Shown here: positions 36,234 to 45,541 of the stretch, piece after piece
How the letters are laid out: each line of letters starts with the position of its first letter
Position numbering within the stretch: position 1 is the first letter of the stretch
Source of the DNA: Massilia mucilaginosa
Lineage (GTDB): Bacteria; Pseudomonadota; Gammaproteobacteria; Burkholderiales; Burkholderiaceae_D
NCBI RefSeq assembly: GCF_011682145.1
Contig: NZ_WHJH01000004.1
Location: 124,001 to 188,000, forward strand
Length of the DNA: 64,000 bases
Direction: 5' to 3'
The notes under the pieces: generated by a model
The model's input: only the letters and a program-made list of their open reading frames with translations
What the model was told of the DNA's origin: nothing
Databases searched by the model: none
Made by a program: the position numbers and the translations under genes

Positions 36234-36908
36234 ATGCAAACCTTGCAACGCACACGCATCAAGATTTGCGGGCTGACCCGCCCCCAAGACGTCCAGGCGG
36301 CAGTCGCCGCCGGCGCGGACGCACTCGGCTTCGTGTTCTATGCAAAAAGCCCGCGCTACGTCACGGCGGCGCAGGCAGGCGCGTTGATGTCCGCCGTGCC
36401 GCCGTTCGTCTCCACGGTGGCGCTGTTCGTCAACGCCGGCATCGAGGAGGTGAGGGCGGTGGCCGCCGTGGTGCCGTTTGCACAATTGCAGTTCCATGGG
36501 GACGAAACGGTGGAACAGTGCGCGGCGATTGCCGCCGCCGTGGGGCGCCCGTTCATGCGCGTGTTCCGCGTGCGTCCCGAGACGACCGGCGCCGACCTGC
36601 TGGCCGAAGAAGCGCTGTGCCGCGCCGCCAGCCCGCTGTTTTCCAGCCTGCTGCTCGATACCTTTGTCGAGGCATACGGCGGCGCCGGCAAGGTCTTCGA
36701 CTGGGCCGTCATTCCGCCCGAACTGGCGCCGCGCGTGGTCTTGAGCGGCGGCCTGACGGTCGACACCGTGGCCGGCGCGGTGCGCCAGGTGCGCCCGTAC
36801 GCGGTCGATATCAGCAGCGGCGTGGAGCAGGCCAAGGGCATCAAGGATGCCGCCAAAATCGACGCCTTTGTCGCGGCAGTGCACACTGCCGGAACCGGCG
36901 CACGATGA
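36234..36908 (+). CDS. trpF: Phosphoribosylanthranilate isomerase
   Basis: This TIM-barrel enzyme of tryptophan synthesis has 224 residues. Catalytic Cys12 is in KICGLT, and the general-acid Asp is in LLLDTF. ALGFVFYAKSPRYV, LQFHGDE and VVLSGGL complete the family pattern. ATG 36234 lies eight bases after truA. The stop overlaps the start of an unknown gene (ATGA at 36905-36908), so the next product is translationally coupled to TrpF. Confidence 0.96.
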   Translation: MQTLQRTRIKICGLTRPQDVQAAVAAGADALGFVFYAKSPRYVTAAQAGALMSAVPPFVSTVALFVNAGIEEVRAVAAVVPFAQLQFHGDETVEQCAAIAAAVGRPFMRVFRVRPETTGADLLAEEALCRAASPLFSSLLLDTFVEAYGGAGKVFDWAVIPPELAPRVVLSGGLTVDTVAGAVRQVRPYAVDISSGVEQAKGIKDAAKIDAFVAAVHTAGTGAR

Positions 36909-37825
36909 CGGACGCCGATCCCGAATTCGGCTACATTTTTTGCGCGGCTCTGTCGCGTGCGCACCTCTACATCGGCGGCGTCGCGCTGGAGCTGGAAGAC
37001 GCCGACCATCCTCACGCGATCCTGTTTGAACGTGACAATGGGGCCTGGTCGCGCTGGTCGATGGAGCACCGCCTGGCCGGCATCGCTGCGTTTACCGACG
37101 CCGGCATCGGCAAGCTGCTGTGCGTGGGCGAAACCGGCGATGTCGAAGTTGCCGATGCCGAGGGCGCCGATGAAGAACGCATCGGCGACGATGCTGGCGG
37201 TCCAAACACCCTGCGCCCGCTGCGCTGTGTGCGCATCGTCGGGCACCATGCTTACGCGGCTGGCGCCCAGCGCCAGGTCTACCGGCGCCGGCTCGATGCG
37301 GCGGGCTGGCAGGCCGTCGATCAGGGCTGCGCCATTGCGCGCGGCGGCGCCGATGTCGGCAGCTTCCACGCAATCGACGGACGCGACGAACACCTGCTGC
37401 TCGCCGTCGGGATGGGCGGCGCCATCTGGCGTTGCGCTGGCGGCGTATGGGAAGCGCTGGACAGCCCGTCCGGCGCCATGCTCGAATGCGTGCTGTTCAT
37501 GGGTGGAGAACGCTTTCTCGCTGCCGGTGCGGGCGGGGTGCTGCTGTCGATCGACGGCAGCACCGTGCGCCAGCTTGCCCACGAGGCGACGGAAGAAGCT
37601 TTTGTCGGCGGCGCAGTCGCTTTCGGCGCCGCTTACCTGTGCACCGATCAGGGCAGCCTGTTCCGGTTCGAGGGCGATACCCTGACCCGCATCGATACCG
37701 GTGCGGCGCCCGTGGCAGGCGGGGGCGCGCTGGCGTACGCCGACTCCCTGCTGGTGTTTGTGAGCGATACCCGCGTGCAGTGCTTCGACGGCAGCTCCTG
37801 GACCGAACACGATCCGGCGGCGTAA
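36905..37825 (+). CDS. Uncharacterised beta-propeller-like protein coupled to trpF
   Basis: The protein has 306 residues with no signal peptide or membrane helix, so it is probably cytoplasmic. It starts inside the trpF stop (ATGA). The sequence is built of short Gly/Ala-rich beta repeats with aromatic or Gly-Gly turns (LLLAVGMGGAIWRCAGG, RFLAAGAGGVLLSIDGS, LFRFEGDTLTRI, VQCFDGSSW). This is like WD40/Kelch-type propellers, with about six or seven such units. I do not recognise a named family. Its place between trpF and trpB suggests shared transcription but not necessarily a role in tryptophan synthesis. Confidence 0.75.
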   Translation: MTDADPEFGYIFCAALSRAHLYIGGVALELEDADHPHAILFERDNGAWSRWSMEHRLAGIAAFTDAGIGKLLCVGETGDVEVADAEGADEERIGDDAGGPNTLRPLRCVRIVGHHAYAAGAQRQVYRRRLDAAGWQAVDQGCAIARGGADVGSFHAIDGRDEHLLLAVGMGGAIWRCAGGVWEALDSPSGAMLECVLFMGGERFLAAGAGGVLLSIDGSTVRQLAHEATEEAFVGGAVAFGAAYLCTDQGSLFRFEGDTLTRIDTGAAPVAGGGALAYADSLLVFVSDTRVQCFDGSSWTEHDPAA

Positions 37826-37871
37826 CTGGCCGCGCCCCGCTGAGTGACTTTCACCACAAGCAGCGCCGATT

Positions 37872-37880
37872 TGCTAGAAT
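37872..37880 (+). promoter_or_regulatory. Candidate extended -10 promoter for trpB
   Basis: TGC-TAGAAT forms an extended -10 element (TGn plus hexamer at 37875-37880), 46 bases after the unknown gene. No good -35 is present. It would give a leader transcript of about 280 bases before trpB, holding the Trp-rich small ORF and hairpins. Confidence 0.45.
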
Positions 37881-37969
37881 ACCTCCAACAATACCGCACC
37901 ACCATTTGTTCGTTCCCGGCGCTTTCTGCCGGAGTGCGCAAAATCCACGGTGGTGCACGAAAGACTGCG

Positions 37970-38044
37970 ATGGTTTCTCATACCAAAAGAACGCGCGCCT
38001 CGGGTCGTTTTGTGTGGTGGCTCGGGCGTACTAAACGCGATTGA
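37970..38044 (+). CDS. Candidate Trp leader peptide upstream of trpB
   Basis: A 24-codon ORF (ATG 37970, TGA 38042-38044) contains two adjacent tryptophan codons, TGG TGG at 38015-38020 (residues 16-17), inside RFVWWLGRTK. A weak GAAAGA ribosome site lies five bases before the ATG. It stands in the 341-base gap before trpB. The GC hairpins at 38046-38090 begin two bases after its stop. This layout is that of a transcription attenuator leader. Tandem Trp codons in such a short ORF next to a trp gene are unlikely by chance, but expression is unproven and the frame is also open further upstream. Confidence 0.5.
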   Translation: MVSHTKRTRASGRFVWWLGRTKRD

Positions 38045-38090
38045 CGCGGGGCTTGTCACGCCCCATGCACGCGGGGCTTGTCCACGCCCC
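38044..38090 (+). repeat. Tandem hairpin repeat in the trpB leader
   Basis: The block ACGCGGGGCTTGTCACGCCCC (38044-38064) is repeated at 38069-38090 with one added base. Each copy can fold by GGGGC with GCCCC. The right arm of copy 1 (38060-38064) can instead pair with the left arm of copy 2 (38073-38077), so two exclusive structures are possible. No T-tract follows. A further GACCGC/GCGGTC hairpin lies around 38105-38130. Confidence 0.55.
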
Positions 38091-38166
38091 CTGATGCACC
38101 AGCCATGACCGCCGCTATCGCGCCGCGGTCTGTCAGCAGATATCACCTTTACAAGCGAGTACATCC

Positions 38167-39414
38167 ATGAAAGACGCACCTGCGCGCGCTCCGGCCGCCC
38201 CGATTTTCCAGACATCCGACTACCAGCTGCCCGATGCGCGCGGCCACTTCGGCCCCTACGGCGGCGCTTTTGTCGCCGAAACGCTGACCCACGCGCTGGC
38301 CGAGCTGAAAGAAGCGTACGCCAAATACAGCCACGATCCCGAGTTCCTCGACGAATTCCGCTATGAGCTCAAGCACTTCGTCGGCCGTCCGTCGCCGATC
38401 TACCACGCCAAGCGCTGGTCCGAACAGCAGGGCGGGGCGCAGATTTTCTTCAAGCGCGAAGACCTGAACCACACCGGCGCGCACAAGATCAACAACGTGA
38501 TCGGCCAGGCATTGCTGGCCAAGCGCATGGGCAAGCCGCGCATCATCGCCGAAACCGGCGCCGGCCAGCATGGCGTGGCCACGGCCACCATCTGCGCCCG
38601 CTTCGGGCTCGAATGCGTGGTCTACATGGGTAGCGAAGACGTCAAGCGCCAGGCCCAGAACGTGTACCGCATGAAGCTCCTCGGCGCGACCGTGGTGCCG
38701 GTGGAATCGGGCTCGAAGACGCTCAAGGACGCGCTCAACGAAGCGATGCGCGACTGGGTCACCAACATCGAAAACACTTTCTACATCATCGGCACGGTGG
38801 CCGGCCCGCACCCGTACCCGATGATGGTGCGCGACTTCCAGTCGGTGATCGGCGAGGAATGCCTGGTGCAGATGCCTGAACTGGCCGGACGCCAGCCCGA
38901 CTACGTGCTGGCCTGTATCGGCGGCGGTTCGAACGCGATGGGGATTTTTTATCCCTACATCGACGAGAAGAACGTCAAGCTGATCGGCGTCGAAGCGGCC
39001 GGCGAGGGACTCGGTTCGGGCAAGCATTCGGCCTCGCTCACGGCCGGCATTCCGGGCGTCCTGCATGGCAACCGCACCTACCTGCTGCAGGACGAAAACG
39101 GCCAGATCATCGAGACGCACTCGGTGTCGGCGGGCCTCGATTATCCGGGCGTGGGACCGGAACACGCGTGGTTGAAGGACCTCGGGCGCGCGCAGTACGT
39201 GTCGGTGACCGACAACGAAGCGCTGCAGGCGTTCCACGACTGCTGCCATATCGAAGGCATCATCCCGGCGCTGGAGTCGTCGCACGCGCTGGCGTATGCG
39301 GCCAAGCTGGCGGCGACCTTGCCCAAGGAGCAGCTGATCCTGGTGAACCTGTCGGGCCGCGGCGACAAGGACATGCACACGGTGGCGGAGCGGATGGGGC
39401 TCGATTTCAGCTAA
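38167..39414 (+). CDS. trpB: Tryptophan synthase beta chain
   Basis: This PLP enzyme condenses indole with serine. It has 415 residues, with the PLP Lys107 in [30 protein letters not shown], and the phosphate-binding loop [28 protein letters not shown] near the start is the family signature. It is preceded by a leader region with a Trp-codon ORF and followed after 63 bases by trpA, its complex partner. Confidence 0.97.
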   Translation: MKDAPARAPAAPIFQTSDYQLPDARGHFGPYGGAFVAETLTHALAELKEAYAKYSHDPEFLDEFRYELKHFVGRPSPIYHAKRWSEQQGGAQIFFKREDLNHTGAHKINNVIGQALLAKRMGKPRIIAETGAGQHGVATATICARFGLECVVYMGSEDVKRQAQNVYRMKLLGATVVPVESGSKTLKDALNEAMRDWVTNIENTFYIIGTVAGPHPYPMMVRDFQSVIGEECLVQMPELAGRQPDYVLACIGGGSNAMGIFYPYIDEKNVKLIGVEAAGEGLGSGKHSASLTAGIPGVLHGNRTYLLQDENGQIIETHSVSAGLDYPGVGPEHAWLKDLGRAQYVSVTDNEALQAFHDCCHIEGIIPALESSHALAYAAKLAATLPKEQLILVNLSGRGDKDMHTVAERMGLDFS

Positions 39415-39477
39415 GTTGCAAGTGACTTGCTTGCTGCAAATCCGACCTTTTCGACCACACTACAAGAAAGCATCGCC

Positions 39478-40275
39478 ATGTCCAGAATCGCACCAACCTT
39501 TGCCGCTTTGGCGGCCAGCAAAAAAACCGCGCTCGTCACCTTTATCACGGCCGGCGACCCGGGTCCTGAAATGACCGTGCCGCTGATGCACGCCCTGGTT
39601 GCGGGGGGCGCCGACATCCTCGAACTGGGGGTGCCGTTTTCCGATCCGATGGCCGAAGGGCCGGTGATCCAGCGCGCCTGCGAGCGCGCGCTCAAGTTCA
39701 ACGTCGGCCTCGGCGACGTGTTCGGCTTCGTGCGCGAGTTCCGCAAGACCAACCAGAGCACGCCCGTGGTGCTGATGGGGTATGCCAATCCGATCGAGCG
39801 CATCGGGTCGGACGCGTTTATCGCCAAGGCCAAAGAGGCCGGTGCCGACGGCGCCATCGTGGTCGATTATCCGCCCGAGGAGTGCGAGGAGTTTGCCAGC
39901 GCGATGCGCGCCAGCGACCTCGATCTGATCTTCCTGCTGGCGCCGACGTCGACGCCGGAACGCATCGCGCAGGTGGCCAGGTTCGGCAGCGGCTTTAGTT
40001 ATTATGTGTCGCTCAAGGGCGTCACGGGTGCCGGCAATATCGATGTGGCCGATGTGGCGCGCCGCCTGGCGCCGATTCGCGAGCACGTCAAGCTGCCGAT
40101 CGGGGTGGGCTTCGGAATTCGCGATGGCGAGACCGCCAGGGCGGTGGCGCAGGTGGCCGACGCGGTGGTGATCGGCAGCCGCATTATTCAGGAGATCGAA
40201 GCCACGCCGAAAGAGCAGGCCGTGGAGGCCGTGCAGCGTTTCGTCGCGGGCATCCGCGGCGCGCTCGATCGCTGA
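39478..40275 (+). CDS. trpA: Tryptophan synthase alpha chain
   Basis: TrpA cleaves indole-3-glycerol phosphate and passes indole to TrpB. It has 265 residues. The catalytic Glu and Asp lie in [17 protein letters not shown] and [34 protein letters not shown] and [11 protein letters not shown] complete the barrel motifs. ATG 39478 behind AAGAAAG is the start; the in-frame ATG at 39427 is too far upstream. In related genomes accD usually follows closely, but here about 4.3 kb of accessory genes intervene. Confidence 0.97.
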   Translation: MSRIAPTFAALAASKKTALVTFITAGDPGPEMTVPLMHALVAGGADILELGVPFSDPMAEGPVIQRACERALKFNVGLGDVFGFVREFRKTNQSTPVVLMGYANPIERIGSDAFIAKAKEAGADGAIVVDYPPEECEEFASAMRASDLDLIFLLAPTSTPERIAQVARFGSGFSYYVSLKGVTGAGNIDVADVARRLAPIREHVKLPIGVGFGIRDGETARAVAQVADAVVIGSRIIQEIEATPKEQAVEAVQRFVAGIRGALDR

Positions 40276-40345
40276 CGTCGGCCCGAAGCGCGCTGCCTGC
40301 TTTTTAGCGGCCTGGCAGCCGCTTCAGGCCGGCCAGGGCCCGGTG

Positions 40346-41170
40346 TCAGCGGCGGCGGCGCGCCGTTGCCGCCAGTACCCCAAGGCCGGCCAGCAGCATC
40401 CCGTAGGTAGCCGGTTCCGGCACCGGCGAGGTGGCCAGGGTCTGGGCCGAGGCGATCGCGGTGAAGGTCATCATGTTGGTGATCGAGGCGGTCGAACGGT
40501 TGTTGAGCACATAGTCCGCACGGGTGGCCTGGAACAGACTGGTGGTGCTCTCGTCAGGCATGTAGGTAGCGGCGAAGAACCCTTCCGGACGCGGGTAGCT
40601 GGTCGACTCGGGAACGTTCTCGAAAATGAGGAACTGCACGTCGGCATACGAGCCGCCGTCGATCAGGCCCGGGGCGCGCGTCGCGGTTGCATACAGGTCG
40701 GCCGTGATGCGCACCGCGGTGTTAGGGGACAGGATGAAATGAACATGGCCCGACGTGGCGAGACTGGTGGCCTCGGCATCGCCACCCGCGCTGCTGGCCT
40801 GCGCTTGCATCGCCAAGCCGTCGAACAAGTGGCCGGTCACGCTTGCCGAGGCGTTCAGCGCCGTGCCGGCGGAGGGTGCATACGATGCGCTGCGCTGGTA
40901 CGGTTCAGACATTGTCTCGTTGTGCCGCTGCGTGTTGTTGTAGCCGCTGCGCTGGTCGGCCAGCTTTAACTCCGTGTACGGATCTTCAAAATAATAGCCG
41001 CCAGTGACGTTGAAATTGAGCGAAGGCGTGATGCCGTCGTTCAGATCGAGATCGATCAGCTCGAAACCGATATTGCTGACCGTGCCACGTGCGGTCGTAG
41101 CGGCGTACGAGGGCGCAGCTGCGGCCAGACTGAGGACGGCCGACAGGATGGCTGTGCGGTAGGTGTTCAT
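40346..41170 (-). CDS. PEP-CTERM sorting-domain protein
   Basis: This exported protein of 274 residues has a signal peptide (MNTYRTAILSAVLSLAAAAP, cleavage near SYAA). The C-terminal PEP-CTERM sorting signal is PVPEPATYGMLLAGLGVLAA followed by RRRR, which is cut and attached by an exosortase. The middle is a beta-rich secreted domain without a recognised family. It starts at ATG 41170 behind CGGAGAG. Proteins of this class are linked to exopolysaccharide and biofilm in beta-proteobacteria. No exosortase is in the window. It is transcribed away from the GH74 gene, with which it forms an insert in the trpA-accD block. Confidence 0.9.
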   Translation of the reverse strand: MNTYRTAILSAVLSLAAAAPSYAATTARGTVSNIGFELIDLDLNDGITPSLNFNVTGGYYFEDPYTELKLADQRSGYNNTQRHNETMSEPYQRSASYAPSAGTALNASASVTGHLFDGLAMQAQASSAGGDAEATSLATSGHVHFILSPNTAVRITADLYATATRAPGLIDGGSYADVQFLIFENVPESTSYPRPEGFFAATYMPDESTTSLFQATRADYVLNNRSTASITNMMTFTAIASAQTLATSPVPEPATYGMLLAGLGVLAATARRRR

Positions 41171-41470
41171 GAACTCTCCGTTAAACAAAATGCAATCTTA
41201 ATCGAAGGTATAGCACAGCGCACGTGTTCTTTTTGCTTTCGTGTCGATCGTTTCCGCGTCAGACCTGGCACAGCGCCGTGCAGGCAAAAGCGAACAGGCA
41301 AGTGCCCGTATGCCGCCTTGGTCGTTGCCTTCTTCCACGCAATCATCTCTTGCTTATGGACTGTACTTTTTGCTTGTAAACCATGCTAATTCGTCCATTG
41401 TTTTGTCAAATGCTTTCAAAATAGAGATTGGACACCCGTACATACGGGGCATAGGATGGCCTCCGATAAT

Positions 41471-41486
41471 ATGAAAACGTTTTCAT
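41471..41486. promoter_or_regulatory. LacI/GalR-type operator palindrome before the GH74 gene
   Basis: ATGAAAACGTTTTCAT is a perfect 16-base palindrome with the central CG step typical of LacI/GalR-family operators, 29 bases before the GH74 start codon. The rest of the 344-base gap between the divergent genes contains no ORF of note. No LacI-family gene is in the window. Confidence 0.65.
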
Positions 41487-41514
41487 CATTAACGCCACCA
41501 GAAAAGCGAATCCC

Positions 41515-44052
41515 ATGACCCTCATGCATCGACTCTCGACGATTGCAGCCGCGTGCGCTCTGTGCGCCGCTGCTTGCGCACCGGCCTCGGCCGCATCTGA
41601 AACCTACCAATGGAACAGTGTCGCCATGGGCGGCGGCGGTTTCGTGTCGGCGGTTATTCCGAGCAAGACCCAAAAGGGCCTGGCCTACGCCCGCACCGAT
41701 GTCGGCGGTGCCTACCGCTGGGACAGCACGGCCGCGCGCTGGGTGCCGCTGCTCGACTGGGCGTCGGAAGACGAAACCGGCCTCCTGGGCGTCGAATCGA
41801 TCGCGCTCGATCCGAAAAACCCCGCCAAGGTCTACATGCTGGCCGGCATCAGCTACTTCAACAATGGCAAGACCATGATCCTGCGTTCTTCGGATTACGG
41901 CAAAACCTTCATCAAGACCGACGTGTCAGCCCTGTTCAAGGCGCATGGCAACGGCATGGGCCGCCAGAGCGGCGAACGCCTGCAGCTCGATCCCGGTTCG
42001 AGCAACATCCTGTATGCGGGCACGCGCGCCAATGGCCTGTTCAAGAGCACCGACAGCGGCGCCACCTGGGCGCGCCTGTCCAGCCTGAACGTGACCACCA
42101 CGCCCAACGAAAACGGCATCAACTTCGTCTCGCTCGACCCGTCCAGCGTGGTGGGCGGGGCGGCCCAGCGCATCGTGGTCGGGGTGTCGCGCTTCGGCTA
42201 TGTGGCGCCGAACCTGTACCGCAGCAACGATGGCGGCCAGACCTTCGCGCCCGTCCCCGGGGCCCCGACCGACCTGATGCCGCAACGCGCCGCGCGCGCC
42301 AGCGACGGCAACCTGTACCTCACCTACGCCAACGGCGCCGGTCCGCACGGCCACTGGGCGCAGCCGGAACCGATGGACCGCGGCCAGATCTGGAAGTACA
42401 ACATCGGCACGGGCGCCTGGACCAATGTGACGCCGGACGGCATCGGCTCGGCGTTCAGCGGCATCAGCGTAGCACCCGACAATCCGAACAACCTGGTCGC
42501 CTCGACCGTCAACACCTACCAAGCCCAGGGCAACGCCTGGGGCGACCGCGTCTACACCTCGACCAACGGCGGCGCCAGCTGGACCGATGTGATCGCGCGC
42601 GGCTTCGCCAAGGACAGCGCGGGCGTGTCGTGGGTGGGCGACAAGGCGATCCACTGGGCTGGCACGGTCGAGCTCGACCCGTTCGATACCAAGGCGGCGT
42701 GGGTATCGTCCGGCAACGGCATCTTCAAGACCGCCAACATCAACGCCACCCCGGCCACCTGGACCTTCAACGTGGCCGGGCTGGAAGAAACCGTGCCGCT
42801 CAACCTGGTCAGCATTCCGGGCGGGCCGCTGGTTTCGGCGATTGGCGACTACGATGGCTTCCGCCATACCGACACCAGCCGCTACGCGCCGATCCACACG
42901 CCGTCGATCGGCACCACCACCGGCCTCGACGTCGCCGCGCGCAAGATCTCGGTACTGGCGCGTGCCGGCGGCAACGATACGCCGGCCATGTATTACTCGA
43001 CCGACACGGGTGCCACCTGGAAGAAGAGTGCTGTCATGAACGGCAAGAACGGCCAGGTCGCGCTCTCGTCCGATGGCGCCGTGCTGCTGCACAGCCCCGA
43101 CAATTCGGCCACCAGCTACCGTTCGACCGACTTTGGTACAAGCTGGACCACCGTCAACGGCCTGAACGTGACCAGCGCGCGTCCGGTGGCGGACGCCGTC
43201 AACCCGCGCAAGTTTTATGCGTACGACAACGGCCGCGTGTTCGTCAGTACCGACGGCGGCGTGTCCTTCGCGCCCAAGGCGACCCTGCAATCGGGCGGCT
43301 CGAAAGTCATCCGCGCGGTGCCCAACCGCGAAGGCGAGCTGTGGGTGCCCTTGAACGGTGCGGGCCTGGCGCGCTCGACCGATTCGGGCGCGACCTTCAG
43401 CAGCATCGGCGGCGTCAGCCATGCCGGCGCGGTCGGCTTCGGCGCGGCCGCTGCGGGCGCGACCTTCCCGACGGTCTATATATGGGGGACGGTGGGCGGC
43501 GTGAAGGGCGTGCACCGCTCGGGCGACGCGGGCGCGACCTGGGTGAGGGTCAACGATGACGCCCATCAATATGGCGGCCCGGCCAACGGCCAGTTCGTCA
43601 TCGGCGACATGAACCGCTACGGCGTGGTGTATATGAGCACGGCCGGACGCGGCATCGCCATGGGCGTGCCTGGCGGCACCACCACGCCGCCGATCGATCC
43701 ACCGCCACCGGTCGAACCGCCGCCGACGCCAACCCCGACCGGCCAGTGCGTCTACCAGGTGCGCAGCCAGTGGCCGGGCGGATTCAATGGAGCGGTGCAG
43801 ATCACCAACCGCGGCACGGCCGCCATGAACGGCTGGAGCGTCAGCTGGACCTATTCGGATGGGTCGAAAGTGGCCAGCATGTGGAATGCGGTCTTGAGCG
43901 GCAGCAATCCTTACACGGCGACCAATGTCGGCTGGAACGCGCTGATCCAGCCCGGTCAGACTGTCGAGTTCGGCTTCCAGGGCACCAGCGGCAGCGCCGG
44001 TAGCCAGGTGCCGGTGCTGACCGGAGCGACCTGCGCCAAGGCAAAAAAGTAA
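41515..44052 (+). CDS. Secreted xyloglucanase, GH74 family, with CBM2 cellulose-binding module
   Basis: This secreted 845-residue glycoside hydrolase has a signal peptide ending near APASAA. The catalytic part (about 30-720) is the tandem seven-bladed beta-propeller of GH74. The first catalytic Asp is expected at Asp62 in ARTDVGGAYRWD, and the second in the region of IGDYDGFRH. Repeated BNR/Asp-box units are visible (RSSDYGKTF, KSTDSGATW, RSNDGGQTF, TSTNGGASW, YSTDTGATW). A Pro/Thr linker (PPPVEPPPTPTPT) leads to a C-terminal CBM2 (YQVRSQWPGGFNGAVQITN, GWSVSWTYSDG). It should cleave plant xyloglucan outside the cell. A LacI-type palindrome upstream suggests sugar-controlled expression. Confidence 0.9.
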   Translation: MTLMHRLSTIAAACALCAAACAPASAASETYQWNSVAMGGGGFVSAVIPSKTQKGLAYARTDVGGAYRWDSTAARWVPLLDWASEDETGLLGVESIALDPKNPAKVYMLAGISYFNNGKTMILRSSDYGKTFIKTDVSALFKAHGNGMGRQSGERLQLDPGSSNILYAGTRANGLFKSTDSGATWARLSSLNVTTTPNENGINFVSLDPSSVVGGAAQRIVVGVSRFGYVAPNLYRSNDGGQTFAPVPGAPTDLMPQRAARASDGNLYLTYANGAGPHGHWAQPEPMDRGQIWKYNIGTGAWTNVTPDGIGSAFSGISVAPDNPNNLVASTVNTYQAQGNAWGDRVYTSTNGGASWTDVIARGFAKDSAGVSWVGDKAIHWAGTVELDPFDTKAAWVSSGNGIFKTANINATPATWTFNVAGLEETVPLNLVSIPGGPLVSAIGDYDGFRHTDTSRYAPIHTPSIGTTTGLDVAARKISVLARAGGNDTPAMYYSTDTGATWKKSAVMNGKNGQVALSSDGAVLLHSPDNSATSYRSTDFGTSWTTVNGLNVTSARPVADAVNPRKFYAYDNGRVFVSTDGGVSFAPKATLQSGGSKVIRAVPNREGELWVPLNGAGLARSTDSGATFSSIGGVSHAGAVGFGAAAAGATFPTVYIWGTVGGVKGVHRSGDAGATWVRVNDDAHQYGGPANGQFVIGDMNRYGVVYMSTAGRGIAMGVPGGTTTPPIDPPPPVEPPPTPTPTGQCVYQVRSQWPGGFNGAVQITNRGTAAMNGWSVSWTYSDGSKVASMWNAVLSGSNPYTATNVGWNALIQPGQTVEFGFQGTSGSAGSQVPVLTGATCAKAKK

Positions 44053-44155
44053 GCGGTCACTCCACGCTACGTGTGCGCGAGGTGAATACTCACTCGCGCC
44101 GCAATGCAGCCGGGTCGACGGCGGTCCGGCGCTGCGGCGCTTCGGCTGTCTCTGC

Positions 44156-44377
44156 CTACAGCCAGCCCTGGCGCCACAGCGTGTCGTCGCGCAGCGTCTT
44201 CCAGGCGATGCGCCGCGTTTCCCGGCTGTGCACGGCATCGATATCGACCCATTCCACGGCAGCACCCGGCGCGTCGGGCTCGATCACCCTGGTCACGATG
44301 AAGTGCTTCTCCTTGTTGACAGGCGCCAGCGCCGTCCATTTCGAAAGCAGTAATTTTTTAGGATGCAAGGGATTCAT
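44156..44377 (-). CDS. TIGR02450-family small Trp-rich protein
   Basis: The 73-residue protein begins MNPLHPKKLLLSKWTALAPV and ends LRDDTLWRQGWL. The pattern (NKEKHFIVT, VHSRETRRIAWKTL) fits the short conserved family TIGR02450, whose function is unknown. ATG 44377 is chosen; ATG 44395 would add six residues. It is a single-gene unit convergent with the GH74 gene and divergent from accD. Confidence 0.8.
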   Translation of the reverse strand: MNPLHPKKLLLSKWTALAPVNKEKHFIVTRVIEPDAPGAAVEWVDIDAVHSRETRRIAWKTLRDDTLWRQGWL

Positions 44378-44455
44378 GCCCGGAGCATAGCGCATCGCAT
44401 GAGTTCGCGCCGCACGGGGAACCCGTCGACACCTTGCGCATCGAACAGCAGTACT

Positions 44456-44473
44456 GGCATTGAAAACAATGCC
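44456..44473. promoter_or_regulatory. Inverted repeat between the TIGR02450 gene and accD
   Basis: GGCATTG-AAAA-CAATGCC is a perfect seven-base inverted repeat in the 185-base divergent gap, about 90 bases before accD. It could be an operator or a small hairpin. Confidence 0.35.
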
Positions 44474-44562
44474 AAATAGACAATTTTTATTCCGTTGTGT
44501 TCGACAAGCAGTGTCTTAACGGCTAAACTACCGACCACTAAGATGCCGCAGAAGGAGAATGT

Positions 44563-45435
44563 ATGAGTTGGTTAGAGAAACTACTGCCCCCACGAATCCA
44601 GCGTTCCGACGCTGCCGCGCGCAAGACCATGCCCGAAGGCCTGTGGGTCAAGTGCCCCTCCTGCGAAGCCGTTTTGTACCGTACCGACCTCGAATCGAAC
44701 CTGCACGTCTGCCCGAAATGCAGCCACCACATGCGCATCCGCGCACGCGAGCGCCTCGATGGCTTGCTCGACGAAGGCGGCCGCTACGAAATCGGCCAGG
44801 AAACCCTGCCGGTCGATACGCTCAAGTTCAAAGACAGCAAAAAATACCCCGACCGCCTGAAAGCGGCGATGGAAGCGACCGGCGAGACCGATGCGCTGAT
44901 CGTCATGGGCGGCGCCATCATGAGCCTGCCGGTGGTCGTGGCCGCCTTCGAATTCGAATTCATGGGCGGCTCCATGGGCTCCGTGGTCGGTGAGCGCTTC
45001 GTGCGCGGCGCCCAGATCGCCATCGAGCAAAAAGTGCCGTTCATCTGCATCACCGCCACCGGCGGCGCGCGCATGCAGGAGGGCTTGCTCTCGCTGATGC
45101 AAATGGCGAAAACCACCGCCATGCTGACCAAGCTGTCCGAAAAGAAGCTGCCGTTCATCAGCGTGCTGACCGACCCGACCATGGGCGGCGTGTCGGCCTC
45201 GTTCGCCTTCATGGGCGATGTGGTCATCGCCGAGCCGAAAGCGCTGATCGGCTTTGCCGGCCCGCGCGTGATCGAGAACACCGTGCGCGAAAAGCTGCCT
45301 GAAGGCTTCCAGCGCGCCGAGTTCCTGGTCACCAAGGGCGCTGTCGACATGATCGTCGACCGCCGCAAGATGCGCGAAGAAATCGCGCGCCTGCTGGCGC
45401 TGCTGCAAGACCAGGCGGTTGAAGTCCTGGCCTGA
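44563..45435 (+). CDS. accD: Acetyl-CoA carboxylase carboxyltransferase beta subunit
   Basis: AccD is the zinc-containing beta half of the carboxyltransferase that makes malonyl-CoA for fatty acid synthesis. It has 290 residues, with the zinc site at Cys31, Cys34, Cys50 and Cys53. [28 protein letters not shown] and [13 protein letters not shown] are the crotonase-fold motifs. A strong GAAGGAG lies before ATG 44563. It is followed by folC, the usual neighbour in beta-proteobacteria. Confidence 0.97.
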   Translation: MSWLEKLLPPRIQRSDAAARKTMPEGLWVKCPSCEAVLYRTDLESNLHVCPKCSHHMRIRARERLDGLLDEGGRYEIGQETLPVDTLKFKDSKKYPDRLKAAMEATGETDALIVMGGAIMSLPVVVAAFEFEFMGGSMGSVVGERFVRGAQIAIEQKVPFICITATGGARMQEGLLSLMQMAKTTAMLTKLSEKKLPFISVLTDPTMGGVSASFAFMGDVVIAEPKALIGFAGPRVIENTVREKLPEGFQRAEFLVTKGAVDMIVDRRKMREEIARLLALLQDQAVEVLA

Positions 45436-45541
45436 TCGACTAGTCTGACTGGCTCACGCCAGTCGTTTCATCGCGGTTCATGGCGGACGGGCAGGCTTGC
45501 CCGGCTCCCATGAGCCGCCGCCGTTTTTACAGGTTCACTCC

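Noticed and set aside
44079-44104. Further C-terminal extension or second gene after the GH74 protein
   Set aside because: The frame stops at 44052 after a complete CBM2 module, and the following bases show no ribosome site or frame.
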